Part shown: piece by piece, positions 36,501 to 51,500 of the stretch
Layout of the letters: every line of letters starts with the position of its first letter
Position numbering within the stretch: position 1 is the stretch's first letter
NCBI RefSeq assembly: GCF_947172395.1
Contig: NC_069083.1
Location: 15,780,501-15,844,500 of the forward strand
DNA length: 64,000 nucleotides
Reading direction: 5' to 3'
Source: Bicyclus anynana
Lineage: Eukaryota; Arthropoda; Insecta; Lepidoptera; Nymphalidae
The notes under the pieces: model-generated
What the model saw: only the letters and a program-made list of their open reading frames with translations
The model's database searches: none
What the model was told of the DNA's origin: nothing
Program-made: the position numbers and the translations under genes

Positions 36501-39500
36501 CGTTCGATAGCAAATCCCTACAATGGGATGATCTAGGTATTACTACAGCTGGGGCATTGTGTGTCAAATCTTTCAAAATACTAAGAGTGCTCCAAGGATC
36601 TAGATCTCCGTTACTAAAAACAACATTAGTAACATTTGGGTTTAAGCCTCCATACAAATTGTTAACTTCAGCTACTCCTTTGTTTACTCTCTCTTCATCA
36701 AACTCAGGGCCGAACAGTTTCTGGCATATTCTGATGTAAAATTCAAGAGGTATATAATTTTTAAATGGTTGCTCATAAGACGACGTTGTCTGAAAGTATC
36801 CGAACTCATTACAAGTTTGATAAGTCCACGGTAAATTCCAAGTATTATTTTTATCGTTGACGGATAAACCATTCATTGCATCTAAACCATAGCAGGTACA
36901 ATTTTCTCCGGTAGTTTCAGTTTTTGATGAATTTAGTAAACGTTCACAGTGATTTTTTATATGTTCTATTCTACCGTTTTGGGAATTATTTTTGAATACG
37001 TAGGCTTTAGACATAAAGAATGTGTGCTGATTTTCTGCCAAAGTCATATCGCATTTTTCACAAATATTCTCTTCCCTCTTCAATTCTTCGATCCCTTCGC
37101 GACTTTGCATTAGCTTCTCATATCTCTTGAATATTTTTCTAATAGTTGCTAAACAATTCTTTGTACCGTACTGTTCATAATTGTCATTAACCTTTTCCAA
37201 GTATTCATAAAAGTCCATTTTCGCTAAAACTGGTGCACTACTGGCGAGTGCCGCGTCGACTAAATTGGGATATAACAACCTCATCCACGCGGCAAGGTTG
37301 CCGGGATAGGATCCTCCAATAACGACGACCTTCGATTTTTTATATTGAGATTTACTTTTAATAGTTTTTAATAAATTTGCGTTATCTGCTAAGGCTTGCC
37401 TAGCACTTAAATATTTGAATGCTTCAGCATCAGTTCCATTTAATGGTATGCTTTTACCGTAGTATCTGTGTTCAGAGACGTACATGGCACCATTTGTTTC
37501 TTTTGCCAATTCATACATTATACCCTTTGCTGCCCACAGCGGACATACCTCATCTTCACCCCCCAAAAATAAATAAATTGGACCATTTGGTTTATAGAAA
37601 CTCAATCTCTCGAAATATCTCATTTTCCATACTCTTCCATCTTTAGTATTGAAATTGTCTATTTTTTGCTTTATCCATCGGGTACTCGTATTGAACTTTT
37701 CCACCGCAGTGCAATTTAGCTCATCATTTAGGAAATTAAATCCATGATTGAAAAATAACATATCAATACCACCAGCAACATAGCGGTTAAATAGGAAAAT
37801 CAATGGACAATATTTAAACAGCATAGTAACTGTTACACAAACCGATTATCAATAAATTATTATTATAGGACTTATGCACTATTTATTGAATGTAAACTGA
37901 CTCATAAAACTATTACTCAAAATAAGTGGGTGCATAGCTGAGTTTTATTGAGTAATTAAAATTACGACGGCGCATTTTTTCATTTATTTAAATATGCTAA
38001 TTATTAGAGTCAGTCGTTCAGTCTGCTGGCTCATTTTCAGTCTTCAGTGTGAACGCTGTGACATCTATAAAATCTGGTATAAAATAATTATTAATATTTC
38101 TTGAAGTATGTACATAGCTATTATAATACATACATTATCATCATCATCATTATCAACCCATATTCTCTCTGCTATAGGATATACATGTAATCAATAATTG
38201 TAAATTATATTATTGCATGATTTTTTTTTATAAAGAGCGACTGTTGAGTTTCCTGCCGCCTCTTCTCAGCAGGACCTGCCTTCTGGACAGGTGAGTCTTT
38301 GCAAATAAACTAAGTCTACTTTTGAAATAAATGAATTTTAAATTTTGAATACCATCACGCCTCACTCCCGTAGATAGGCAGAGACACATGCTACATACAT
38401 CCTTGCATAAATCCCTTGCTTCTTCCATTCTTATCACCTTTTAAACAAATTTCTCGGTTAGGGAAACACTTGACCCTTGCTTGAAATTTGCTGGATTTGG
38501 AAACGTTCGTCTTAGCATTCCAACATTTCTGTCTACACCCGCCTTATCATCATCTTTATAACTATCTTTCTATCTTTTCATAATTATTTGCATGTGTGAA
38601 GTCTGCCAATCCGCATTGGGCCAGCGTGTTGGACTATTGGCCTAACCCCTCTCATTTTGAGAGGAGACTCGAGCTTAGCAGTGAGCCGAATATGGATTGA
38701 TAATGATGATGATGAACGAGACACAACTCATTTTTATATAATATGAGATTAATTAGGTAAAAATTGTAGTTTCTTTCATAATAACAAATATTCAGGGCGC
38801 ACGTTTGTGACCTGAGTTTGTGACAGTTCAGATTAGTGCACAACAAACAGTCGGTGCTGTCTTTTCTAATTAAATCGAATGATTCAGCCGAAATCGGATG
38901 AAAGGCTGGCTATACGAGCAAACGGTAGGCAATTAATTCTCAATAAGCAGGGCCCTTCGTACGTAGTGACTCGTAGAATTGAGTGATTTGAAGGCTATTA
39001 TTATAGTGGTTTATATATAAATTAGTTTTGTATAATTTAAACAATCTAATTCTGAAGTGATTAAGCCGAGAGAGTCTCTATTAAGTAATAGAAACTGTCA
39101 AAAGATTGTGAATGAAATCATGGACATGTCTCTCGATGAGCTGAAAGTTATTGTTAAACGAAAGTTTATAGAAACTTTCTTTTACGATATAACTATGTAA
39201 ACAAAAAAAGTTTAACAGTGAATGAATGTATAAGTATGTTTGTTAGACTTTTAGTTCTGATTTCATTGTTCATTCATGTTAATTCTTATTTATGAGAGGT
39301 GATGATAATGTTAAAATTTAACTGAAAAACGTCTCTGATTAGGAGACTAGACAGACTATTTAGAAACGTTTGACATACACTAGACACAGTAAAATCTATT
39401 TCCATTTCAAATTTCGGACAAATTAGTAGTTGCGGCGTTAAAGAGTAACAAACATCCAAACATACAAACTTTCGCGTTTATAATATTAGTAGGGTATAAA

Positions 39501-42500
39501 TCTGGGTTCTGTATGTAGATGGGTAGAATCGTTACTAAACATCCTGTGAAGATGGTATCCGACTGTCACCGATAAAACAGATTCAAAGAAATAAAACAAA
39601 GGCTTTTAAAAAGGTATTATTTTCTCAGATACTAGATAAAGATGTAAAAGACCAAGATAAACTCGTGTGTATGACGCGCGGACCACCACGTAGGTATGTC
39701 GAAACGGAGTTAGAATCCTGATAAGTATAGTCAATGACCTGAATCCTTAAATGGTACAAAGTTTTCAAAGGCCAGGAAATTGTCCTTATAAAATAAGAGA
39801 TAAAAGCATTTGGGCTGATATTAAACTTCAAAAGATTTTACCGAAACAAAAGAAATAAAACAAATTTAATATAACAAAAACCTAACCTTTAGTATTTATA
39901 TACAAACAAATGTGTCTGCAAAATAACTTTTTGTCTTACAGAGGAGCGGTGTTTGCAACATGGATCACTTTTGTTATTCAATCGCAAAACACTTCCTTTA
40001 TTCGACAATTTGGACTACTTTGCATAAAATCAGTCACGACCCGTGTTTGACCAACATTTTAAAGCTTCAATTGCTAATCTAAGATTCAAAATGCGCACTC
40101 TAATGAGGTATAGGTAAATGGTTCCATTCTGACGATCTAGTTATGCCACAGCCAGTCACGAATGAGTCCGACCTTCATGTTGAAATCGAAATTTGTCGGT
40201 CCGGAGTACATGTCCATGTTAACAGAGCACAGATAGTGTTACAGAAACAGACATGAAAAACAATGCGAAAGACCAAAACCATTAGACATTATGTTAAGAT
40301 GCTATCTAAGCGTTCTAGTTATTAAAGTTTTTAATCAATCTTCACTAAATGTCAGCCGGAGGAAATTAAAAGCTTTGTTATGTTATGTATTGTCAGATAA
40401 CCATAAATAACTAAGGCAGATTAATAAATATTTAATTATAACGTTTAACCGAAATTTAAAAGTCTGTCTTTTGAAATACTATGTGTAATTTTGCGATCTA
40501 TATTGACCTAGTTGAAACTAGAGTGAATGAAACCGAGTCTAGGTATTGACATAATTTATTGGTAAAATTTTTATTAATTATGTTACATGCTATTATATAC
40601 TCAATTTATCAGAAATATTTATACCTACTGATCGTAGAAGAAAATAGAAATTTAACTCAGAGGAGATCGAAATAGCAAGTAAATATTTAATCTAGATCGT
40701 TCATGCTTTATTATAACTTTTGATTTAAGACAACAGATCTAAAATCAATGAATTTATTTGAGTTCTACATCCGATAAACAGCGCGGTTAGACCGCGAACC
40801 GCGAAACCGCTGCAGGAAATCTATAAACGTACTATCTTATCCTAGCTGGGAAATCACGGGAACCTCTGTGTGCGGTTTCTTTCCCATAAATTCCGCATGA
40901 TTTGAACAAAACCAATATTGGATTTGGAATAGGCGCCTGCTAAGTGTGGCAGTATGGCGAAGCTAAGTCAGATTTACCATAAACTTGAGTGAAATGAGGT
41001 GCAATACATCATAAGATCGAAGTCAGATTGCATTGTTGCACAAGAATAAAGCGAACTACTGAGAAGTGAGCAAGTGCATAGCTGATGCGGTTGCGTGCTA
41101 TGAGAACTAAATCAGACTTGCAATTTGTTATAAAATTACTTGAAATGAAAATATTTGTTTTGAGTTTACTACCACTAGGTAAAGTCCAAATGATAATGTA
41201 CTTTAACTCGATCATTGCGGAAGCAAAAGCCGATATAATAGTAGCTTACATGTGGGGGGCTGATTACCTTGTCGTTACACTGATACACGAACTGTTTGCA
41301 TTCCATACAAGGATTACTTTAAGCTTGATCTATTTTATCTTTCGAAAGTAAGAATAAATAGAGTCATTAAATTTTAAAGTACTTAAATACTAAAAAACAA
41401 CTTCCTAGATAAGTACAAGGAATCAATATTAAATAATAATATACTAACTCTAGAATTGACTTCGAAATTTTGTGCAAATCGTCCTAAGAGATTACAGACT
41501 GGAACCATCTAAATTAAAATTGAATTTTCTCTAGTTACGAAAACTTTACTTACCAGCCAAGGCCGTAATGACGTTGTTCAAAATGTACATTTACAGTTTG
41601 GCGTGAGAACGTTGCATTATAAAAATTAAATTTTGTTCGTTAGCCGTTTCTTAATGATAACTGTTGAGGTCGGTTCATTGTTGTGTTGCAAAGGGGCTGC
41701 GGTCTCTGGAGGTCTGAGACAAGGTAACACTAGCATTGGACTGGCTTCACTCACTTCATATCTCAGCACATGTGCGTTTTCTCCGCCATATGTATTCAAT
41801 GGTAATTAATCAGTATATTGATGACGCGTGACTGGTTTCCAATAATGTCCTTGTGGTGATACTACAATAGGATTTTAATAAATAAAGATTTTGCATTGAA
41901 ACCTGCAACGTTTATCTTATGACTGTCATTTGAATTTTGAGTAGATGAAAACGCAACTACATTTTCTTAATGATGTTAGCATTCTATCTTTCTTTCATCA
42001 TTCTTAATACCTATGAATTAAGAAGACAAGGTAAAACTAGCATTGGACTGGTTTCACTCACTTCCCTCGGGAGTGCGGCCCTGGTCCGGAGATGGAAAGA
42101 AGACCTCGAGTCCCCGGTGGCTGGCGTCTGGACGGTGGAAGGTCTCCGACCCCACCTTGAGCGGTGGCTGCAACGGCGCCATGGCGCACTGTCGTACCGT
42201 CTCGTGCAAGTACTTACAGGACACGGCTGTTTCGGTCGGTATTTGCACAAGATCGCTAGGAGGGAAATCTCGCCGGTCTGCCACGAGTGTGGTGCGCCAG
42301 AGGACACGGCGCATCACACTCTTGCGGACTGTGTGTCATGGGCACCGCAAAGGCACTCACTTGTGTCTTTTCTTCAGGGAGACTTCTCGCTGTCGAGCGT
42401 TGTCAAGTACATGCTAGACAGCGAAGAAGGGTGGTCTCACGTTGCCTCCTTTTGTGAGACCATCATCGGCTTAAAAGAGGCAGCGGAGCAGCAAAGAGAG

Positions 42501-45500
42501 CGGGCGCCTGATGCTGACCCACTACGCAGAAGAAGAACGGGTGGTAGAAGGCGTCGTTATGCGCATCTTCTCCCACCCTTGTAGACACCAGTGAGTAGAA
42601 CGACGAGCGCGTCGGGATGTAAAAGTGCATGCATCTCGCGATCCTTTTACATCCCAATAGGACGCAGGTGGCCCCGCTGGGTTTTAGTGGGTATTCTGGT
42701 CTGCAGCGAGTCCCACATACCCGACCGCAGGCTGCTCTGCTTGTGCAGCCTCCGGACGGGATGCGTAAACGCATTTCCCAGCGACAAAAAAAAAAAAAAA
42801 AAAAGGTTTCACTCACTTCATATCTCAGCACATGTGCATTTTCCCCGCCATGTGCATTCTATAGTAAAATGAGTATATTGGAGACGCATGACTTATTTCC
42901 TATATCGTCCTTGTGGTGTTACTACAATAGGATTTTAATAAATAAAGATTTAGCATTAAAACCGGCAGCGTTTATCTTATGACTGTCATTTGAATTTTGA
43001 GTAGATGAAAACGCAACTACATTTATATTCATAGGTATTAAGAATGATGAAAGCATTCTATCTTTTTTGTCGTAAGTTGATGTAACCTTTAGTTAAGTTG
43101 ACAATTTTGTGGTTTTGTTATTTATTGGTCTTTGTTTCGAAAAATAAGAATATTTTACATTTTGACAAATAACAGTTCGACATACATAACTTTAGCTTAA
43201 ATTCTGCTCAATGCATTACTACGAGTATTGAGGGCCCCTTACACTAAATTGTTAACTAATCGATTTTTTTTAAGGTCTTAGGATTTGAAGAATCTAAACT
43301 AAGAATGGTGGTTCTATGTAGAAACACTATTTGAAAATTTGCTAGTGCTACAGACTTATTGTAAAGTAAAGTAAAGTTTTTTACTTTACTTTAATATTTC
43401 AAAGTAATCTAAATCATCTTCAAAAGACTCTGTCTTTGTCAAAGTTAGGCGATTTGTTTTCTATGATTTGTACAGCAGCATGTAGCTTCACAAGTTTTAT
43501 TTGTGATTCCTTCTCAGATTGCTCGGTGTCTCTGCCAGAAGTACGACTGTCCTTTATGTCGCTTTTAATGATGGAGGCACGCTATTACATTAAGTACCCA
43601 GATACTTTGTAGATGAAACATTATTTATATTGCCTGGACAATGACTTTATCCATTATTATGGCTTTAAAATTGCTTTTACTTGTACTTTTTGTACGATAA
43701 AAGCCCTTCCAACGACTTGCGACAAATGATGTTTAAAGTTCGTTTCAATCTTAAATCGATTATATCAATTGGCGTCAACATAAAATCTTAACTATTAATC
43801 GACTTTGGTTTTAACTTAATTTTATTAATTCATTAATTGAAATCCACATTGCCGCACACAAGAGTGTGTTCAAATTGCCACTTTTGAGCGATGTAAAAAA
43901 AATAACAACTTCTTGTAATTCAACTTAAAACTAGTATATTGTTATTGTTTTTTTAATCATGATAATTATATTAAGGAAGACCGAGGACTTCTGGTACAGG
44001 TCTAGTACTTAATAAAAGGTCCCAGCTCAATCAGTATTGCAAACTTATTAAAATAACACATTTTCATTTCATTTATTACAATTTTCATTTCAAATCATGT
44101 TAGTGATTATAATTTCAGTACCTACGTTGTCATGTGTAAAAGTTCCTATATTTTTCTACGATATGCCTACGAAACGACTCTTTGAGGCAGTGTTTTTCAA
44201 GTTAATAACTACCTATTTAGTATGCGGAAGCATCTACAAGCTTAGTTTCGTTAACTTTTAATTTGAACTACGTATTGATCGGTCCGAGGCAATAAAATGG
44301 GTTGGTAGAAATGGTTTCTTGTTTTTTGTCGAGCTTTACCGTGACAAATTTGTGGTCAACGCACGTTCGTTAGTAGGTATAGAGGTTACTCATCACGTAA
44401 AAAACCTAAAACGTGTTAATATTATGTTAGTATTTCTTCCTACTAGGTTTATTTACTGTCATAGAACAGAAAAACGCTAGCTAGTTAACAGTACTGTAGC
44501 GCTTTTCTGTAATGATGTTTTTATAACATGCAAGTTACGTCCTTTTCTTTTAAATATAATATATCTTGATAATTCAAAGTGTTATTAAACTCATCTTACA
44601 ATACCAGAGTAAAATTATGTGCTCGTGAAGTGCGCCTGGGCTGGGTCCCATTCTTTTGTCAGAAAAATTTATAATATGTACAACAACAAAGAAGAACGCC
44701 TATATAAAATACTATAATCTAGAACTTTAAAAGCCATTATTGCAATATTTGTTTTTAAACATCAACTGAACTCAACTAGATTTACTAGATTCACTTTTTG
44801 TTTTGTTTTTTAGGAATGTTACAAATTAATTCATCTTCTAGTTTAGATGTTATCTAATTAAAGAATTCAACGCACGAGTGTTACAAAACTAATCGCGTTT
44901 GTTACTAAATGCTAAAGGAATTTTTATACGAACCGAAGGATGCCGGGGCATAACTTAATAATAATTTGTACAAAAAAATTACTACCGCGTGAAAAAGTTG
45001 TTTGAAATGTTCAAATTCATAATAATTATGGTGATGTGCTTTATGCTTGTGGCAGGACGAATCGATAAACGTTTTTGCGACTTTTCGTGCACATTATTTT
45101 TTGCATTGTCTACCTAAGTTGTATATAAGTTTTTATATTAGCTGTACAACAAAAATTAACTCTATAGGTTTTTTTTAATTTATTTGGGTTCACAAACAGT
45201 GAACTATAAGATTTAACTTCAAAAATATCAATAACTTACAAACTAGATCGTCAACCTTCACCGTTAACAACATACTAAAGTTTATATACCGAAAATAATA
45301 CTAAATCATATGTCTGTGTCTGTTTTATCTTATTTAAACTTTAAACGAGAATTTATGCAATATTTTAATTTAAATAAGCTGAGTCTTTCAACTTCCCGAA
45401 AGAGCTCTTTAGTTAGCTAGCCTAATAAGTAGCTAAACCGATTCAGCAGTTTCGGGTGTAGTACGAACATACACTAATTATACAAACATACATATATTTA

Positions 45501-48500
45501 TTGGCTTTATGTTTTTTAATAATATAACTATTCTTCCGCTCTGTAATGATACATGGATATTCTTCATCGCAGATATATAAACTTATTAAGTACAACAATA
45601 CAAAAGCAAACGCCTCAGAGAGGCAACAGGCGACCCACGGGCGGGCAGCTTTCTCGCGCAAAAAATTTCAATCGCAATTGCACGCGGAAATGCTGTCTGC
45701 GTAATGGGCACCCTACCAAGGGCGGCAAATTTTGATAAGTATTTTTAGGTATTAGTTTTAATTTTAATTTATTTTAATTTTGTAGTTGTAGTTATAATGA
45801 TATTTCCATATATTTTATTTTTATAATTAAAATTTTATTAATTTATGATTAGTTAGGTTTTACAATAAAAAATAGAAATGTTATTTGATAATACATGGGT
45901 ATCAGCCAGATACCTCAAAGGTATATTAAGAAAACAACTATAAAACCTTGAAATAAAAATGTAGGTCTTACAAAGCATCAGTCATGCGTAATTATAGATT
46001 TAAGCGAAAACACTTCTACAAGAAATACAATCATAATTTTTATTATGATTTTTATGACATACTTATTCCTTGATTACTTTGGTCGTTAAAAATATAAAAT
46101 TTGGTGCTATGTTGAAAAGTGAAATATGGTTTAAAGTTCAAGGTTTAAACTTGAAAAGCAACTTTATTGATTTTGTTGAGAGTATGAAAGTAGAAAAAGA
46201 TAAGAACATACGTTGAAAGTTGTTTATAAATGATCGAAGGTCGACATAGATAACAAGCATGTTATTTGGATTAGCCACTTTCGTTTATGGTAGAAGATAG
46301 CGAATTTCATTACGGTATTAAAGAATTTTTTACCATCAGTGGAAATTGTTCGAATTTCGCTAAGCCTGAATTATTGGGATTTACCTAAATGTGACAGCTA
46401 TTTTAGAAAGAGCGTTTTGTTTTACAGGAATGAAGAAGTTATAAAAAATTGGAATATTACCCAAAAAGCCGTGAGTGATCTCATATCAACCTTTAACCAA
46501 TCATTCCTAATAATAATAATATTAAACGAATGAAATGTCTTTTGTCTTTCGACCTTTGACTGTCTATAAAATGACATCATATACAATATAGTTGCCTAAA
46601 GAAAGAATGAAATGGATATGACTCGAAGGTCACTGAACATTACCCGGACATGGTCGCGTATAGTTCCTGAACGACTAAAGTAAACGTGTTTCTAAAAACT
46701 AGATATTATTTTATTGCCTGCTAAATGGTAACATGTATTATATGACACGTTTGATACTATAATACTCTTGATGTAGATGTAAGTTTACAAAAGCGTTAAT
46801 TTAACGGAGACAGAAAGACGATAAAGAAACTAAGAAATGTCAATGTCAGGAAAATGTCAATACCTGGACAATATCAAGAAGAAGGTAATGTTAAAAGGTT
46901 AGCAGTTTTTTTTCGAAAAAACTAAAAAGCTTGTAAGAGAGTAATGTGTATTATTTTTAAGTAAAACTTAATTTTCTCTAAAAAAATATTTAAATTGGTC
47001 GAACTATTTTTGTGATTTAATTTTTTTTCGACAAAATTGAGAATCTTTTTAAAAAAAATGTTATTAATTTTGAGTAAATCTTAATGTTCTCATTAAAAAT
47101 ACAATTACCACAAAAATAGTACCTCACGAAGAACTTCAGACCACCGAGTTAGTATATAGAGATAATGTCCAGATAATAGACTTCATCATTAACAACCTAT
47201 ATTCGGCTCACTGTTGAGCACGAGTCTCCTCTCAGAATGATAAGGGTTAGGCCTTAGTCAACCACGCTGGCCTAACGCGGATTGGCAGACTTCACACACG
47301 TAGAGAATTGAGAAAAATTCTCAGGTATACGGGTTTCCGCACGATGTTTTTCATTCACCGACACGTGATATTTATTTTTTTTAAATGCATATCACTGAAA
47401 ATTGGAGGTGCATGTACTGGTCCGGATTTGAACCTACGCGTTCTAAATCGAAGGCAGAGGTCATATCCATTGGGCTTTCACGTCCCTCTACGTATAGAAT
47501 AGACTTACCCGGAGGCAACTTCGACTTAAGCATATCCATCGCAACGACATTGATGATCAGCGCCCAGATAGGGCACTCGAGCAGCTCGTTGTCTGATTTC
47601 ACGAAAGCGATCGCACTCAGGCACTGCGTCTCGAGCCGCCTGCGGTCTGGGTATGCGCGGCGTAGTTCCCGATTCACGTTGGATTGGAATTTCTTCATGT
47701 CGAACAACTAAAAAGAATAAAAACAATGTTTAATAGAAGAATGATTTGATGAATGATATAGAATAATGAATAGAATAATATATCTACGAGTATACTAATA
47801 TAAATGCGAAAGTAAGTCTCTCTGTCTGTCTGTGTTACCTTTTCACAGCTGAACCGACCAAGATGAATTTTGGTATAATGGTAAATGGGATCTTGGAGCA
47901 AAACATAAGATACCATTTGAACCTAAAATAAAAATAAAAGATGGTGAAATAGGGGTTGAAAGTTTGTGTGGAAACTTGGAAAGTCCTTCATTTTTAGAGT
48001 TTCAGTTATGTTTGTTTTTTATAATTTATTTACTTTGCTTATAAATCATAATAAATATGAAGTATAATGTGATTGAAAGTTTACATTAATTTCCACGCGG
48101 ATGAAGTCGCGGGCGTCCGCTGGTAATATAATATGACATGTAAAATATAAGTAGGTAGGTACTATAAGAAACATAAGCTAACATATTCCATACAAATCAT
48201 GCCCACGTAGAATGGTGGCAAGAATACTGACTGCATTTCCGCGTTGGATAGCCAGGCTGATGCTTTGCGCAAAAACTGTCACCAGTCGAGGCAATACATA
48301 TAATAAGCAGCGGTGAAATAATTCAAAAATAATTATATGAACGACGTAAAACAATGTATTATTTTTTACAACACATTATCCACATTTACCAAACCAAGAA
48401 ATAAATCTTAATATACATATAACAAGCAATATAATATAATATACATGCAACAAGTGCTCGTCTAAATATGTAAGATAAAAGAAAGACTACGCATTTAGAC

Positions 48501-51500
48501 TACACATACGAAGGACATCAGATATATCGTGAGTTTTAATTAAACAAATTCATACACATGTATGTATTTGTAATTAGTTTTTATTGTACAATTAAGTTTG
48601 TCTTTCTCTCTTCTCTCTAACTTTGTCAGTAATGAAAAGGTGACTGATTGAAGAGGCGTTTTGAAATGTATAAACGAACACGGACAATCTAATACAGTTG
48701 AAGATGTTATCAGATTAATATTACATAACGTTGCATCGTTCGGTAAAGAGAAAACAAACGCTCAGCTGCCGGCGTTAGTGCTGGTGCAACTTTATTATCT
48801 ATTTATTTAATAGGGTTCCGTAAATATGGTAGCTTGAATTAATATATCACTGGCTTGACCTCCTTCAAAGTGATCAACAGGTAGTAAATATTATAATGTT
48901 ATTATTCCTTTTTTTAGTTTCGTGGGTAAGTTAATGTTTTGAAGTCGGTTATTCATGTATTAAAAAAAAATAATAGGTTTCCGTAAGAATAGTACCCTGA
49001 TAAAAACATATTTTTCAAAGTTCATGTCTCCTTGTCTAATAGTGTCTCTATCTGTCCTTCTAAACATAAAATGAAAATTTTTGAATAATTTTGACTGTAG
49101 CAATAACACGTAATATCCACCAAAGCTATAGCTCTTACACAAATATTACCACTTTCGTCTTGTGACCCCACGTTAAATAAGATTGGCTGGACATAATTAA
49201 CTAGGTACTGCGCGCTATTCATCATCCTCGTCTGCTCCTTTTAAAATTTCTCATTCATCATTACTTAACTTTTTTATCTTCTTAGTCTTTTCACATGCAT
49301 GTACATAATATAAACATTATATAATAATTACTGAACTGAAATTATTGACAAAATTAGCCAGTCAAATCTATACTTAATATTATAAAGCTGAAGAGTTTTT
49401 TTGTTTGGTTGAACGCGCTAATAGCAGGAACTACTGGTCCGATTTGAAAAATTCTTTCAATGTTAGATAGTCCATTTATCGAGGAAGGCTATAAGTTATG
49501 TATTATCCCCTTACTTTTAAAGGAACGGTAACCACGCGGGTGAAACCGCGCGGCGTCAGCTAGTTATAAAGTTACACCATTTACATTTTAGTCAAAAAAA
49601 TCAATTAAGTTTTGATCTCCGATAAAGGGAGCCACGTAATGAAATTGTATAGCGCCTATAGGGTTACTCAACGATTACTACAATGCAGCTGCTGTGCAAC
49701 GTGCTCCCAAAATTGATTTGACAGAGCTCACAGTTGTTGATGGTATCACTAGACTTGCTGCAACGTTACATACACAAGAGATCGGTTTTATATTAACGTC
49801 GTTATCAGATAATATGCTCTCTATTTAACCGTAACATAGAACCAGCGGCGAAGAGTTCATGCAAGCCGATTCCCGTCGGGTTACCTTTAAAAATCCATTA
49901 ATTGTTGTACTGTATCTAGATATATGAGAAACCGGAGTTTGTATCACACTGTATACATTTCCTTTTCTTTGGGACGGCTTACCTTCATCTAAACTTCATT
50001 CTTTGCCTCTGATTTACTTACAGTTTAAATCTGAGAAATTGTTATCAAAATGTTTAGTATCAATTAATAATTAAATTAGTCACTCACAAAAGTAAAAAGA
50101 AAAACAGTGGACAAGGAAACACTTATCTCTAAGAGATCTCTGCCTGCTCTTGGTAATTTTGTTTTTTTTCAGGCATCATTCCAGCACCACTTTTATATAG
50201 GCAAAATATGAATCGGTCAAGTCATTTTATTACTTTTGATGTGACTCGGACAGCCAATAGTACGGAGGTCAATAGTAGCCAATGTTCTATTTAATCGGTT
50301 GCTTAATTTGTTCAGCGGTTTAAAGTGTTTTTCAGATAGCATGGGTACGGTGACAGTCGCCTGTATGACGTTCATTATCGTGAATCGCGACAAACTTTCA
50401 AGAGTGAAACGCCCACCCGCATCATCTTACATGGAACGAACTGTAGTTGTTAAAACTGTGTTTAAAGACGGACGGAGATACATTTAAAATATTAGTACGG
50501 ATATATACGAAAAATAATGAAATGCACTGAATTTACTGCAAAGCTTTTACTGCTTTAGCTGGTCAAGCATGTTTTCTTGTATTCGCTTTCCCACGGATAA
50601 CTCTAAACAAAATAAGTGAAGCAATGACCATTCTTTTCCTGAACAGTGCTATCTTTTACATTGTTCTTCGTATTACATAAACGGTAGTTAATGGTGTATG
50701 AATTACTAATGAACGTTTTGCATCTAGTGGACTAGGAAGTGTATTCTCTATTGTTTCAATTGACCCAATTAGTAAACTAGAATGTTGCAGGCCTAACAAC
50801 TATTGTAATGCGTTGCTTTTTATTGAGCCATAAATTTTGCAACATTGAGAAGAATCAGTTTAAAATTTGTAGGATGTTGGAATAAAGAAGCCTCAACTTT
50901 ATTAGCCAGTCTATATTATCTAATCGAAATTTCAATCAAAATCATTAGAGAAAACTGTTCAGTTAAAACTGAACGTCTTTAACACGAGTTAGCTTGACTT
51001 AGACTGCTACTATTTTTATAATCTGTCAAAGGAGGAAACAAAAGCTTTAAGACTAAAAACCGCTAAAAAACAAATTACAGCAACACATTTAATTACTATC
51101 AAAATCAAAAACGATAACAACAAACAATAAAACTAGATTTTTATAAACAAATACTGTTTTTAAAATAAAGTATATATGGTCAATAAAGGGTATTATTGAC
51201 CATGTTTAAAAGAGGCTAATATAAAAAAATAAAACAATCTGTACTGTGTGTATCTACCAACAGCGATTCCTATTCGATTCCTAGTGGCTTACCGTTTAAA
51301 AATCCATACTTACTCGTACATATTCAAATAGTTATACATAATATTACCACATTATATCAACAATCTTAACAATAAACGCCTGCGCGCTTGACTAAAAAAC
51401 ATGATCGCGGGTTACTTATTACAAAATTTCAGCCTTCGCCACTGGTTCCTACTGGTATATGGGGTTTGATGATGTTTCACCGAATGACTACAAAAATTAT

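Larger units (their letters stand above)
38046..41717. other. exp intron, middle part
   Basis: It holds a Jockey/CR1-like tail (38233-38347), a truncated SINE (38590-38716), a Helitron-like end (39400-39495) and AT-rich sequence. No gene is seen. Confidence 0.5.
41718..43024 (+). repeat. Direct duplication of a ~255-bp unit; second copy split by an R1 element
   Basis: Unit 1 (about 41718-41974) and unit 2 (about 42024-42063 plus 42819-43024) share long blocks such as CACTCACTTCATATCTCAGC and TTTAATAAATAAAGATTT, and the block ending ACGCAACTACATTT. A ~26-bp segment near 41994-42018 reappears inverted at 43027-43052. The identity of the unit is unknown. Confidence 0.75.
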
